Numbered from the stretch's first letter, positions 23,928-36,680 are shown. The stretch: 64,000 nt of DNA from Cercophora sp. LCS_1 (GCA_036250225.1 JAPZLL010000009.1:1116001-1180000); one strand, 5' to 3'. Numbers and translations are program-made. The notes: generated by a model not told the origin, from the sequence alone.

Positions 23928-26548
23928 TTAAAGAAGACACTGACTAAGAGGTTTCAGCTCATTCACCGACGACTTCATGAAAGTGCGTTGGGCGGGTGTC
24001 AAGTGGTCGAGTGACCTAGCCATTGGGTTATCCCAATCAACCATCATGAGGTCAGCTCGGCAGTAATATTGCCAGTGTGCCAGCAGAACGACCGCGGACC
24101 GATGCAACTTCTCGACAAAGAGAGTCATTGGATCACTGATCAGTCCGTATCGGGTTCTCTGCGCTGCATGTGAGTCTCGGCGGCCATGATAGGGGTCAAG
24201 GGAAACTCACGGTCGGGATGTCGCCATACTTTTGATTCGCGTACCGCAACCTATCAGCAGAACTAGAGCCAACCAGTTCAAGGAACATGAAGGTGATCAG
24301 ATACATCGTGAACCAAGCTTCCATGTTCCCGGATGCTAGGATTTTCTGGCACAGTTTCATTACCCTCGGAACAAGCTCTTTGCAGATCCGCGCATTTCGG
24401 ATGCTGTCAAACTGGGCCACGATCATACGAGGGACCGAACTCTCGTTTTTGAAAGGCGAATCGTCATCTGCAGGCTCCATATTCAATGCCTCCACATTGT
24501 TGCCAATAACGGCTGTGCCGATTGCAGTGTCTGCATATCAAGTCAAGGGGAGGCACAAAACAGAGCGGGGAATTGAACCTACGGCAGACAAACCACAAAT
24601 GGATGGCATCTTCAAGAAGCATACCCTGATTTGTGAGTCGAGGATCCTCCTGTTCGGTGATGGGATCAGATCAACATACTGCAATACCACTGTGCATTCA
24701 GTTGGGACCAGAGACTCACAGCTAATGCCGTGCGATGTGCCATAATCATTGCCAGTGTCTCCCCCATGATGGAAGGCTCACGGTGTGCGGCCTCCTCCAA
24801 ACCAGAAAGTTTGTTATCCTGAATCCATCTCGAAAAGGTATCCAGGGTATCAGCGGTCTTGTAAAGGCAGAAAGGCGCATAATGCGATTGTTTGACGTTG
24901 TCGTAGAATCGAGTCACCACATCTCCCTCAATCGGCGTGAAACGGCCAATTTCAATTTTCATCGGCTTGCTGGAGAAGGACATCTTCACTTCGACGGAAA
25001 TAGGGGGCCCAACAATAGGGACATCCTGCACTTCGAATTCGGTGAAACGCTTGGTGAATTCCAGCCCGCCAGCGCGATGGAAGCTGGTCGAGGCCAGTCT
25101 GTCCGTTCGAGTGCACATCAGCCTGTGGATGGTCTTCTTGGAGCTTCTGTCCAACTTGAGGCACGTCAAACAATCAACTGAGTAACCATCGGGGTTTGGC
25201 TCACACTGGGGGCACTGTTAGTGCCAAGCAATAGCTGGAAGTTGTGCGGTTTCTGACCTTGGTGTGTTGACTGCGACAACGCACGCATGCATTCGCCTTA
25301 CGTGTTTCACCGACCTCCTTTCGTTCTTCCTCGCTCATGGAGTGTCTCTTTTTGCGACCCGTGGCTTGCTTGGCGGCACGTCCAGACTGTCTACCAGCCG
25401 GCTTTGAGGGTTCGCTGTGGTGTGGTAGGGCGCGGCTAGTGTCGGCATGGGATGCATCCAGGGCCTGGACCGTAAGGGGCACTTGTGATGAGAAAGTAGT
25501 GTCCTCTAGCTTGCCGATGAACGGTCCAGCTAGGTCAACCGGCGGCGTGGTCTGGGCCTTGGCTATGAGGGCATTCGAAGGCGGGTGATGAAGCTGACCA
25601 ACGAGCTCCATCTGCTGATATAGTGAAGTCATTGGTGCCTCCTTGGGAGGCACCGCCAAAACATGGCTGCGATCAAACGAGCCGATGCCTGTGTGCGGAA
25701 CCCATTCGGGCCAGCCCGCACTCGACCCATAGTGGCCCTCAGTCTTCAATGGGGGGGAGAGAGTGCAGGAAGGTTCAATGCGCAAAGGAGGCATTTTGTG
25801 AGCAGGAAATGAGCTGGATTCTTCTTGCAGTTCGGAAAGGGAGGGTTGGTGACGTTTGGCAGGCGGATAGGGTAAAAGCAGCGGGAGGCCCGAAATGTCA
25901 CTGGAAGCCCGCTTGTTAGTAGAAATTCCTGTGGGTTGACTCGGGGCTTCTTCGAACGGTGCCTGAAAGAGGGTGTTTGCACTCCAGACCGGTGGGCTCA
26001 CCGGAGTGCCAACTCCGAACCCGGTGGGCAACGAATACCAATCAACCCCAGGGTACTGTGGAAACTCGGCGTATGCACTTGCTGGGAAGTTGGCAGACTG
26101 TGAGGCAAGTAACGAGCCCGGCGAGCCTCTCACAGGAGCTGGCCACCCAGCTGCCACATGGCCCCCGTCCTGCAAGCCCTGGCGCACGGGCGATATATCG
26201 GTTGTCCAGGCGCTGTCAGTCAATGGCAACGACAAGTCTAACATCAAGGAATGTTGGGTATTGTGGCCGGTTTGTGCGTGAAGCCCCTCTGCGCCTGGCA
26301 GGTTTGTATCATTGTTGATGGGAGTCGCGTACCCATGCTGCATGGCCAAGAGTCCCACAAACTGCTCACGAGACTATGAAAGAGTCAGTTTTGGGACGGT
26401 ACACAGGCTTTCGCAGCCAATTGAACGACTAATTTACCTCTGGATGAGCAGGCGTCTCGAGCCATGTTTGCCTCTCGAGCGCCCAGGCCAAAGGTCCTTC
26501 ATCGTTCAGGTCCGAAGCTGCAGCGGGTTCTGCATGGCGCGGATCCAT
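23928..26548 (-). CDS. Fungal zinc-cluster (C6-type) transcription factor, six exons
   Basis: The model is complement(join(23928..24158, 24211..24530, 24583..24609, 24680..25214, 25258..26373, 26438..26548)), 779 residues. It starts at MDPRHAEPAAASDLNDEG. About 390 N-terminal residues are Pro/Ser-rich. They are followed by a basic stretch (GRKKRHSMSEEERKE) and the zinc cluster, split by a 43-base intron after CRSQHTK: NACVRCRSQHTK then CPQCEPNPDGYSVDCLTC. The first half fits C-x2-C-x6-C. The second half has a longer loop than GAL4 and one extra Cys. The C-terminal half is helical (DAIHLWFVC, KLCQKILASGNMEAWFTMYL, MTLFVEKLHRSAVVLLAHWQ), as in the regulatory region of this filamentous-fungal subfamily. 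The junction around 24609-24680 is ambiguous. A retained segment would encode DPRLTNQGMLLEDAIHLW in another frame. No target gene can be inferred. Confidence 0.82.
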
Positions 26549-29500
26549 TGCTTGCTCGCCTGCCGGTTGCGCGCGCTTTTCAGCGGGGCAGTCAAGGCCG
26601 CAGTAGGACAAACGAAGCCGGCGAAGCTGCACGTTGACCGGGCTGGGATCCTCGGCGGTCGGTGGGTGGCACGACGCTGTGGGCAAACCGAACCCGGACA
26701 ACCAGGGTTCAGGCCGCAGGGTTGACTAAGCGCGATCTACCGCTCGGCCACTTGGTTCCGGGCGCTGCGACGACCCGGCAGGACTAGGGCGCGAGGAGTT
26801 GTGCGACAGCAAAAAGCCTGGATTCACACAACAGCGCCGGCACGTTGATTTGCTGCAGCCGTTCGAAGACAGGGCGTAGATTCGAGAACAAGCACCTCGC
26901 AGTGAGAAAAGAGCCCGGCGAGAGATCAGGCGGTGACGGGCCCAGATGACGTGGGCGCGTGTGTGCGGGTAGTTCCCGTCAATAGCTGCCGGGGAATCCG
27001 GGACAATGGATGGGTTCCGTCTTGTGCCAATCTGATGCAACTGCTATCATTGCTGCTGAGCCCAGGCTCGCCGGGTGTTGGGAACGGCGAACCTGAACCA
27101 GGATGCTTGGGCTGCTAGACGCCGAGCCGATCCGGCGGTGACGAGCCTCTGATGCCTCGGTGCCAAATGGCGGGAATCTCACCCCTGGAGAAGGTAGACA
27201 CCCAAAGGCTGTCTTATAAGAACAAACTAACGCAGAGCAGGCGAGAAAAGCTGAGAGAACGTGGAAAAGGTGGAAAATGAGATTAGAGACGAGGTGGGCA
27301 GAAAAGTACGGAGAGAGGAGGGATCTCTTCCCAACGGCACTCAGTCGTGGCCCGCTGCCCGTCCACCGAGGAGGGACTGCGCACCTCAACTCCCCGGTCG
27401 CAATGTCAGCGATATCGAGAATCGACAAGAGAATTGAATCGAAGCCAACACCGGGTGCAGGCCCCGCGCGTCTGCTGGCGTCTCGACCACAGGAAAGCGC
27501 CTTCTCTTTTCTTTTGGGAGGAACTACCCGTAGCTGATTGGACACGATGTTGCTAGCGCCGCCGCTAAAACTCGAAGAAGGAAAGAGAGACATCGAGGGG
27601 CTCTCCCTGCGGTTGACAACTCTCTGCGCCGTCAGCTTGCGGGGACACTGAAGCAATCCGGAGCACATTTCTCGACTGCGGCATGTAGCGTTCGGAGGCT
27701 TCTTTCGGTAAGAATGAACTTGGCTGGCGTTGGGTGCCCGCCCGCCCTGCTGACAAAATCATGGTGTTGACCCAGGCGCAGATGCAGAGGGTTACGATCC
27801 GAGGGGGAGCCGCCCATCGTGCCTCCGAACCTAACGGCCATGATGGTGTGAGATCTAGTTCCGATCTCCCACGAGTTTTCCTTGGTGTGCCCTCTTTCCC
27901 TGCTCTTGTCGAGCCGATTCGTCGAGGCGATCGAACGCCTCCGAGCAAGGGAGTCAACCAAGCCCCCAGTGAACGGAAGCGAATCACCCCACCTGGCAAC
28001 AGCCAGAAGCCAGCCACCCCAGCTGAAGGCTCCTTCAACCTTCGAGCAATTGTGAGCGGGAATGACAAGGAGCGTCCTGCGGGAAGGGGGGGGGGGACTC
28101 GCTGCTATTGGGCTTTGGTTGCAGCCAATCATGCCGCCTTGTTGGTCAGTCCCATCTCCTTCGCAGAAGGCATCCATCCCACCGTCCATCAACTGAGCGA
28201 GGGTCGAGTCTTTGCAGACAGCACTGTGATCACAACAGCGCCAAGCCTCTCCTCTGAACGAGGACCCAGTTCGACGGCGATGGATTTGCGCGGACTGCTC
28301 CTGCGGCGGGCAGAATACCCAAAATCGGATTAGCACCCAGCCAAGCCAGCTGGGAGAGCATGCCGCTACGTCTGGAAGTGAGTGACGCTCGGGTCGGTCC
28401 GCCCACCCTCGCTTGTCACCATTGAACCCGGCCAATGTACAATGCAACACTAAGTTTCGCGACAACGCACGCACACCACACAGGGCCCAAAACACCCTCA
28501 TAGCTTCGGCCAAGCGAGGGATAATAATCATTGCCGTCATTATTATGGTCTAATTGGCGTGGAGGCCTGCCTTGCGCATGTGGTCCGCAGGATCCCTGCT
28601 TGGGTCTGGCTGGACTGGTTCTGGCTCCATGCTTGGGGGGCAAACCACCCAGGATAATCGCTCGCCGGTCTCCTTTCTCTAGCAGCAGCGACTGCGCGTT
28701 CTGGTACGCAAGGTCTCCGTCCCGGCCCCTGCGAGTGCGAAACTTGCACAGCATGTCAGCTCGGGGATAAGGCAAACCTCGAATTTGCTGATGGGCCGAC
28801 GCTTGTGCGTGCCGCAGTCGATGGGCTCGGAGTTGTATTAATCTACCAGCGTGGTCCCGGCATGCCCTGATCATCCTAGGTGCTCCTTTTATTTCCGTCT
28901 GCTTCAAGGAAAATCAAAGCCACTTCGACGGCCGGCACCGGCGCCCGCGGCGGGGCGGATGGTCTCTAGCCCAGTCCTCTGCCTCCTTCTCGACAAAAGA
29001 CCTCATGCCTCGGGCAGATGAGCCTCCTCCTACCCATCCGTCTCTTGCGGCACCCTCTTCCCTCCCGTCCAATATGCTTCCTTAGTCTTCTCATGGGGGG
29101 CCAGTCGCCCTTCGTGGCCTCGACGGCTAACCTGTTCCAGTCCGCAAGCAGCGCCCGAGCCGAGCAAAAATCGGGCTCAGGATCATTGCCGACATCGTCC
29201 ACGCCCAGTAACACGAGCTCCGGCTGCCGGCTCCAACTGCCCTCCGCTGATCCATACCACACACCGGCCGTCTTCCCATCCACCGCCATGATCGAGAGCA
29301 ACACCGCAAAATATCAACGGGCTTTGAGTGTCCTTGGTCGTCAAGCCAATCGATTCTACCCTATGACGGCATGTGGCAGCATGTGGACAGGTCGGGGGTT
29401 ACTCAGAGAGAACGTCGACCGAGTACATGAACTAAGGAGGAGGCCCCAAGACGAGCTGGCTTGGCCCTCCTAGCAGGTTCTACAAGGAACTACGATCGCC

Positions 29501-29622
29501 TTTCCCGAAGCCTAAGTGGTCTGTCTCAAAGTCGGGTGAATCGAGCAGAGGGTCCTCAGGGTCCTGTCAAGCCTTGTCAACATCTCCAACAACACCAGCA
29601 CCTCGAGGAACAGTACATTACA
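26549..29622. other. Divergent intergenic region between the transcription factor and the TauD gene
   Basis: About 3 kb without a supported gene. The 302-codon minus-strand frame at 27632-28540 has biased composition, no motif and overlapping long frames in other phases, so I do not call it. The length fits a large shared upstream region for the two divergently transcribed genes. Confidence 0.5.
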
Positions 29623-31091
29623 ATGGCTATCAGCCAGACCAACGACGACACAACCCAAGTGACACTCGAACTGGCGCGAGCCACGGCTGTCCGCTTGAAG
29701 GATAACCCCAGGACCTGGGCCCCTGATGGCGGATCCGAGTCCAACCCCCCCCCTGGGTCGTATGTCGTTGATGTTGGAGATTATATCCAAGAGATCGATC
29801 AAGCCTTGGAGGCTTTCAAATGTCAGTCATGAGGCCGCGCAATCTATAATCGTCGCTGACAACTGGGCTTAGGCCTCCAACTGAACGGCGATGCCGTCAA
29901 CAGAGACAACTTTCCTCTGCCAACGCTTGGGCCAGTTCTTGACAAGGCCCGCTCCACCGTCTATCAAGGAAGAGGTTTCGTGGTTCTTCGTGGTCTGGAC
30001 TCGTCCCGGTATACTTCCGAAGACAATGTCATCGTGTTCTTGGCGGTTGCTGGTTACATCGGCGACGTGCGTGGTGTTCAAGACAGGAAGGGCACAATGT
30101 TGAGTATGCAAGACCATCCCACGGTTTTCAAGTTGTCAGACTTGGCTGACATTTGTACCAGCTCACATTACGGACTCGAAGAACTGGAAATCTGTCAACC
30201 CGGAGCTCCGTCATGGAATCCATACCAGCATGCAGTTGCCCTGGCACACGGACGTCGGCTGTGACACCCTTGCTCTCCACGTTCGTGGTCTTTCGGATGC
30301 AGGTGGTCATACGTGGATTGCTCCGTCGTGGACGATCTTCCAGGAATTGGCAACAGATTTTCCCGACACCCTGGAGGTCTTGGCTTCGCCATCGTGGCCA
30401 ATTCAAATGTCAGTTTACCCCAGTCTCTTTGCACGGACGAGATCCCAAGCCCCGGTATTCTTGTGAGTTATTTGTACGTTGGCTAACCCGACTTTGTTCA
30501 TTGTACAGCTCAGGCCGGCCCCCGCGATTCATTGTGGCTCCTCTTCTACACCTCCACCAGGGCAAGGTGCTCTTGGATTTTGACCCTGGCCGACTAGGTC
30601 TCCACCCGGCCACAGAGCGAGCCAAGCTGCGGACAGCGCCCACACTATCCATGACACAGCGTCGAGCCCTTGGGGTGGTGTCCAAGCTCGCGGCCAAATA
30701 CCGCCTACGGCTGGACCTGAAGATGGGTGATATGGTTATGATCCACAACCACTCTCATCTCCATGCTAGAGATGCGTATGTGGATGGGGACGGCCAGCGG
30801 CACCTGGTCAGACTTTGGCTGCGAAACTCATCTCTGAGCTGGAGTATTCCAGAAACTATGAGGGTGCCCTGGGAGGCTGCCTACGGCCCTCGTGGCGATG
30901 GAAACCCCCCCTTCATTCTCAGCCTCAAGGACGGGTTGAAAGGAGCTGTGGCCAAGAGGTACCCGATTGTTCCTGCTCTCGACTACAAGCCCCCTGTGTA
31001 CACGTCCATGTCAGCGGCCTTCATGCTTGTGGACGAGGATGCTGTCAATGCCGAGGATACAACTGCGGAGGACGATGATGTCGAGGAGTGA
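29623..31091 (+). CDS. TauD/TfdA-type Fe(II)/2-oxoglutarate dioxygenase, four exons
   Basis: The model is join(29623..29821, 29873..30103, 30162..30408, 30509..31091), 419 residues. Splicing joins GRGFVVLRGLDSSRYTSEDN, GIHTSMQLPWHTDVGCDTL, WPIQISGRPPRFIVAPLL and MIHNHSHLHARDAYVDGDGQ. The iron triad is visible: H-x-D in WHTD (near residue 171) and the distal His in LHAR (near residue 311). The RHLVRLWLRN segment after it carries the Arg expected to bind 2-oxoglutarate. The C-terminus is acidic. Fungal relatives are cytosolic oxygenases of uncertain substrate, and taurine or sulfonate use should not be assumed. A zinc-cluster factor lies 3 kb away in divergent orientation, but no other metabolic genes adjoin. 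Confidence 0.88.
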
Positions 31092-31430
31092 TGCTGCCGC
31101 TCACATCATTCGACTCCAGTCTCAGACTCGCGATTTCCACATTTTCCCGGCTTTTATTTCGGATTGGTTTTCCTGTCACGTTCTTCATCCCTCCCACCAG
31201 ACGACTCATCTCGACGATGATAGTCAGCACACATGGGGAGGAAATCAAACCCAGTTCACAGCGAATTGACAAGGCTATGATTGATTTTCTGCGATTGATT
31301 TTGCAATTTGTGTCATCTTTGATTCATTTTTCAGCACACAATCTCAGAATTTCAGTAGCAGAGAATCTTGAATGCTTTTCAGATCCCTTCGACCTTGACA
31401 AGATAGAAACGTGAGAAGACAGTTTACGCA
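31092..31430. other. 3' flank of the TauD gene
   Basis: AT-richer, nothing coding. Confidence 0.4.
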
Positions 31431-31910
31431 GCTTACCCATAGACTCCGTGTTGGCTGACCAAGGCAAGAACTCACCCATACCAACGCAAAATTGCAGATG
31501 GCTAATGGGACACCCAGCATACTCGATCATGGGTGTTTCCAAACCTCGGAACAGCAGCTCAATCAAATTTCCTTGATTTTCCGGCATGGTATCATTATTC
31601 ATAGCTTCACCGCCCTTTTCTCTGTTTTGACGGCAAGCTCGTGTGGGTGACACAGCCATGTCTACTAGCAGCCGCGTAGTGTGGGTTTCGGCTGCGGGGT
31701 TGTGGGTTTCGACAAGCTCCTCGGCCGGTCTCCTTCTCCAAGCCCAATATGTCGCACGCATGCGTAGGTATTGGTCACCAGGCTAAAGGAGGCATGGAGA
31801 CCAACATATTCGCTAGCTCCACCAATGCGTTGATGTCCAAGATCCAGACACTACGAAGTCGCGCGGCGGGACCAAAACACAATCAGTACGACCCGGGCCT
31901 TTCTCACATC
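31431..31910 (-). pseudogene. Isolated protein-like fragment, probably a gene remnant
   Basis: On the minus strand, 31783-31431 encodes a protein-like stretch (TRLLVDMAVSPTRACRQNRE, TMPENQGNLIELLFRGLETP, CPISHLQFCVGMGEFLPW). It ends at a GTAAGC donor (31431-31436), and a TTTAG acceptor just upstream joins LDINALVELANMLVS. No convincing exons are found on either side, so this is either the remains of a larger gene or exons of one I cannot assemble. The family is not recognised. Confidence 0.35.
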
Positions 31911-34684
31911 GGGTTCCCGGCAGTGGTAGCAGTCACATCGATGGATGATGCCCAAACAAAATTCTGTCTAGCATGGTTGAATATGGGGCGACACTCACGC
32001 CGTGGCTGTGAAATACCACGGCAAGACAGTATACGGCCACATTCGCCGTCCTACTACCTACCGTCAGCTGCGACATGGTGTCAGTTTGAAAAGTAGAGCA
32101 TCGCAGCTACCAACAGGTGAAAGCCTATGGCACCCGCAGTCTTGGCAAAGAACCTTTCCTGTTGAACGAGAGAGTGCTCACGGCGAGATGGAGGAGATAT
32201 GGCCGACATGTACGTCACGGCGGTTGATCTCTCCACACCAACTAAGCCCAGCCAGGCAAGGCAAGTCGTACAAAATATCAAAATGGACAGGTTTTGCACG
32301 TTTAGCGCTCCAATGGACGATGGAGTTGAACAAATGCCAACTTCTTTCCCTCCTAAAGAACCAGGATGGAAGTAACACAGGGTGCCGCGGCTACATTGTG
32401 TCTCACCATCCATCGCCCATGACAGTAACTAGTGGTTATGCTGTCATGCACTATCTCGACCTCAGCCCATCCCTCACCCCCCCTAAACAGCCAGGCTAGT
32501 GGGATCCAGAAAAACCATTGGCCAAGCCTTAGTGGCGTGGCGTGAGCTCCAGAAAGAGCTCCAAGCATGTTTCGTCCGAGTGTTTCTGGACACACCCTGG
32601 CCGTGCTGGTCTCGCCGCGTGGTGAGTGATTCGCTGAGGAATCTGAATACCCTCGCAAAGAGAGGCCCGACTGTATTATTTCGGCTAGTCGTTGTGTGGC
32701 GTATCTTATCAACCACTTGAGCCCATGCGGATCAGGAATATTTTCAAACCCCCACACCAGCTCTTGGCCGTTCCACAAAGCTCTGGGGGCAGAGGCTCCT
32801 GTTGGACCTTCGGAGGCACCAGGGGGGTGCTTGGCGGGTCTCCGTGTCACTGCATATTTGACAGCGCAACGACATGCGCGCTCTGGGGCCCCAAGTCATA
32901 TTTGGGTTGGGCTAGTATACTTTCGTCATCATGGCTTGGTGTCGCCATGCCTTTCAGCCCGATGGCTGAGGGAGATCTGCAATCATCCATATCGAGAAGG
33001 TCCGAACGTTGACACGACGAGCCTCCGGCCCAACAACCTCTTGATGCGATATCGCTCCTCTTTCCGGGTTCCCGGAGAAGGGAAGCTATGCAGATGCTAG
33101 CACGCCAGAACCTGTCAGAGCTCTATTCAGGCAGCGATCTGACTTCTTGTCCGATACACCGGCAAGTGGGTAAATGACGGGAGAAAAAGAAAACGGGATT
33201 AAATGATTCAATGTGCTCTGCCAATGGGGAGGAAAAGAAAGGAGTGAAAAAGATGACCCCCCTCGTTCACCCCCTAAACGTCTGGTTGGCCCGACCAGGA
33301 TGAGGAATATGCCTGTGGTTACATGCTCATCACGGAAAGATGGGATTTCCGCGTAGGCATATCGGAATCTGGGTGTGCATACAGGTTGCAACATGGCGTT
33401 CACCACAAGGGCATTATTCAGTCAGTCAGTCACTCACTCGTACGAACGCAGGCCCCCCCCCCCTAGTTCGGCACACTTCCCCCCTTCTTCGCCTCTCCAT
33501 CAACAATTTGTTGGGTGTGTCTCAATTCTATGACAAGTTATTGCACAAAAACCTCCAAAGGGGAAGGTTTCACCACGTCCATCACTGGGGGGGGGGGGGG
33601 TCGTGCTGCATCCACACATCCAATGTGTCGCGCCCCGGGTCTGTTGTGTTCCCCGGCGTGGGAGTAAGGGGGCTCGTAAACAAAGGATCTCGCCGACTAG
33701 ACCGGCCGCAACTGCAACTGCGATACACCCGTTGAGGCTACTATCTAGGCTTTTTGCGCGCGCAAACAACCACAGCCCCTGCCAGGCTTCTTTAGCGTCC
33801 TTTTGTCTCACCAGTCGAGACCTTGCTGGGCACCAGGTAGGGGTTAGGTCGGCAGCCAGGTAGGACCAGGGAGGGCTGAGAACGGGCTGACACATCCGCG
33901 GCGTTGAGAGGGCGCCTTCCGCCCCGGACAAGACCCTCTTTCGCGGCCCGGCAATGCAACGGCCCAACTTCCGGTGTGACGAATGATGCCAGGTGGTTGG
34001 TGCAAATTTCGAGACATGGAGGGGCGCTCTCTTGAGCCTTTTTTTTCTCCCTCCTCCAGCTGCCAGTTGCCCTGTCGATGCATCTTGACTCGTACCACTG
34101 CGCTCATCAGGCTGTGGCGAATACTATACGAATCTCATCACCGGCATCCAGAACAGGGGACAGAGAGAGATGCAAACAAGAACAGGTTCGGGCATCCCCC
34201 TTTGGCCGGTCCAGAACCTCTTGGTGTGTCAAAGTGTCACGGCCGCCCCCACCTGTAGGACCTTGTCCAGCTTGGCTGGGCTGCACCACGCACAGTGACA
34301 CGCCATGGGTGATTCGACTGGTGCATTGAAATTCTGCATCCCTAACGGGAGCGACATCTGTCGATCTTCTGGGGTAATAGTGACACGACATGGTGAGTCA
34401 GCAAGACGATGAGAGCCAGTGATAGTGAGTGGTAATCCGGCTTGCTGTCGCCTGTGTGCGAGACTCTGCTTCCGGCGATCGGACGGCGGGAAAAAGGAAA
34501 GAGATTCATCATACGATGGTTGTAATATTGTTACATAGTCCGGGTGCATATATGCATGCAGAAGATTGCTGGGTATCGACTTGCGGTTTCGAACACGTAA
34601 AGTGCATCAGAGGAAACACACAACACCAAACCAAGACGCCATGCCAACGCCGCCAAAAGACCCGTATTCGTTCGTTTGTTGGTC
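31911..34684. other. Gene-free stretch
   Basis: Several 100-165 codon frames exist on both strands but none shows a domain or consistent codon use. Two homopolymer runs occur: C9 near 33452 and G12 at about 33588-33600. Confidence 0.45.
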
Positions 34685-36277
34685 TCAATGCGCTTCGTCA
34701 GGATTGTTCGCTCCGAATGGATAATTGAACTTGAGCAACCCGTTAAGCCCACCCACCCATGAGTCGTCGTCTTCCGAGATGCCTTCCGTCTCTTTCCTCG
34801 AAGAGGACCTGATCACGCAGGGGACCCCGCCCACAAAGCCCTCCTCCGTCTTTTGCAGACGCTCACCTTCAACACGGACCTCCATGCCTATTGAAACACC
34901 CACGCGTCGTTTGCCATCTATGCTGACGGGGAGCTCGCGTCCGCGGTTCCGCTTGCTGAGCTTGAGCACCACCTTGGTGTGGAGGGGTAGAACCAAGGGC
35001 CTGAAGCTCAGGCTCCGCGGGCTGATGGGTGTGATAAGCAGTGATTTTACCAATGGGTGTACAATGGACCCGCCCGCGCTGAGTGAGTACGCGGTTGAAC
35101 CAGTTGGGGTGCTGATAAGGATGCCATCCGCCACGGCTTCGGTTAGGAAGTGGTTGTTGACAAAAATGTCAATGATGGCGAGGTGGGGGTGGGCCCCACG
35201 GTCAATGGACACCTCATTGATGGCGTGGAGATAGCCTGGGGTATCACACCCAGAGGCAAAGTGGTGAGACATCGCCATGTCGGTTGGGGAGGTTGACCCG
35301 AGGTCGGGCTCGGCCATCGAGGTGGGAGAAAGGTGCTCCGTGATATTCCGGCCGCAACTGTCGTAGATCCCAACCTTTAGCCTGTTACGCAGCAGGATTT
35401 TGGACGTCCTGTTTGGTCCCATACACTGTCCGTTACCTCGCACGCTCTCCCAGTCTAGCAAGTCCGGCTCGACAGCCTGGTCGCCAACTCGACGGGTAGC
35501 AGCCGCCGCCCGCGTGTGAGAGGCTGCCAGGTCTTCGACAGGGACAGGACAGCCGCTCATAAAGCATTCTCTCCATGCCCTCTTATACTCTTCGAACTTC
35601 CATTCTCCCAGAAACCCAAGCGTGCCCATGCTGAATGACAGAATCGGTGGCACGCTGTTAACCATGGAGAAGAGGCTGGCGGCGCGCAAGATGGTACCGT
35701 CGCCGCCCATGGTCGTGACGAGATCAATCTTCTTTGCATACTTGGCGCTACACTCGCTGGGCTCGGTCGAGTAAATTGGAAACGGTAACGTCTCGTGGAT
35801 GCTCTGCGCAATGTGGGACTCGAACACGAGATGTAGGCCGGGATAGTTATTGTGTATGTGCTTTGCGAACTCGACGGCCGAGACGGTGACATGTGGCGCG
35901 TGTAATTTTGGCATTAATAGAATGTTCCGCGGCGGCCGGGGCCATTGAAGCGACAGCAAGGACGACGTTCGTGTCTGCTGGTAGTGCGGGACGATGCGGT
36001 CGGGAAGGGTCGAGACGTCTCGAATTTCGTTACGGCGGGCCGAGATCGAGAATGATCGGGAGCTCGGAGGAGCCCATTTCGTCACCGCTCGCGGCTGCGG
36101 TCGTGGGTACGGGCGCGAAACGGTCGGCGCGGCATCGATTGCAAGCCCGCGAGCACCGTGGTTCAGGACCGGTGAGCTGCGGCGGAGGGCGACGGCGCTT
36201 TGGGGATTCAGGGCCATGTCGTTGAGGACGGCGGTGGGGTGGTGGCGATTTCGAGCCAAAACTGGAAACCTCGACAT
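34685..36277 (-). CDS. NAD(H) kinase, probably mitochondrial (POS5-like)
   Basis: A single exon of 530 residues from MSRFPVLARNRHHPTAVLND. An in-frame ATG at 36217 (MALNPQSAV) is an alternative start. The first 100 or so residues are rich in Arg, Ser and Pro without acids (RSFSISARRNEIR), as in a mitochondrial presequence. The catalytic domain has all the family marks: DLVTTMGGDGTILRAASLFS (GGDG loop), LSFSMGTLGFLGEWKF, HAINEVSIDRG and ADGILISTPTGSTAYSLSAG. NAD kinases phosphorylate NAD or NADH at the 2' hydroxyl to make NADP(H). POS5-type enzymes do this in the mitochondrial matrix to support antioxidant and iron-sulfur functions. A Ser/Ala-rich insert sits between the two halves. The gene is divergent from ALB1, 403 bases away. 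Confidence 0.9.
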   Translation of the reverse strand: MSRFPVLARNRHHPTAVLNDMALNPQSAVALRRSSPVLNHGARGLAIDAAPTVSRPYPRPQPRAVTKWAPPSSRSFSISARRNEIRDVSTLPDRIVPHYQQTRTSSLLSLQWPRPPRNILLMPKLHAPHVTVSAVEFAKHIHNNYPGLHLVFESHIAQSIHETLPFPIYSTEPSECSAKYAKKIDLVTTMGGDGTILRAASLFSMVNSVPPILSFSMGTLGFLGEWKFEEYKRAWRECFMSGCPVPVEDLAASHTRAAAATRRVGDQAVEPDLLDWESVRGNGQCMGPNRTSKILLRNRLKVGIYDSCGRNITEHLSPTSMAEPDLGSTSPTDMAMSHHFASGCDTPGYLHAINEVSIDRGAHPHLAIIDIFVNNHFLTEAVADGILISTPTGSTAYSLSAGGSIVHPLVKSLLITPISPRSLSFRPLVLPLHTKVVLKLSKRNRGRELPVSIDGKRRVGVSIGMEVRVEGERLQKTEEGFVGGVPCVIRSSSRKETEGISEDDDSWVGGLNGLLKFNYPFGANNPDEAH

Positions 36278-36680
36278 GCCGACATTGTCGACCGAGGGGT
36301 GTTCGGAGGCACTGAGACAATGGCGAGGTCCTCTTTTGTCACTGTTCCTCCCGTTTCTGGCGCCGTGATGCCGAAGCTGGATTTGACGGGAAAAGCGAGT
36401 GGCCCACTGCCGACGATATCCAGGCGGCCCGGCCAATGACGGTGACACAATTGTCACCCGCAACGGGGATGGCGGTTGGTGGAGACAAGCTCTCACGTGG
36501 TTCGTTTATCTTATCATCGTCCTTATCTATGTTATCTCTCTTATCGCACTGTCAATTCTGCCGCCCCATTCCACACCGCCAAAACTTTCAGCAGGCCTCG
36601 AAAATCATCAATACCGGCACAGCTCCCCCGCCCGCCTCACCACTCCCAATCCCACCACAAAACACAGCCAATCCGCCGAA
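36278..36680. promoter_or_regulatory. Divergent promoter between NAD kinase and ALB1
   Basis: 403 bases separate the two start codons. The ALB1-proximal part contains repeated TTATC motifs (CTTATCATCGTCCTTATCTA, then TTATCTCTCTTATCG), i.e. GATAA on the other strand, and CT-rich sequence. The distal part holds long frames that belong to the presumed NAD kinase leader. Shared regulation is possible but not shown. Confidence 0.4.

Noticed and set aside
27632..28540. 302-codon minus-strand ORF
   Set aside because: Length is explained by GC-rich composition. No recognisable fold, and long frames overlap it on the opposite strand.
29623..31091. Idea that the zinc-cluster factor and TauD gene form a biosynthetic cluster
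   Set aside because: They are 3 kb apart with no other tailoring or core enzyme nearby. Simple adjacency is not enough.
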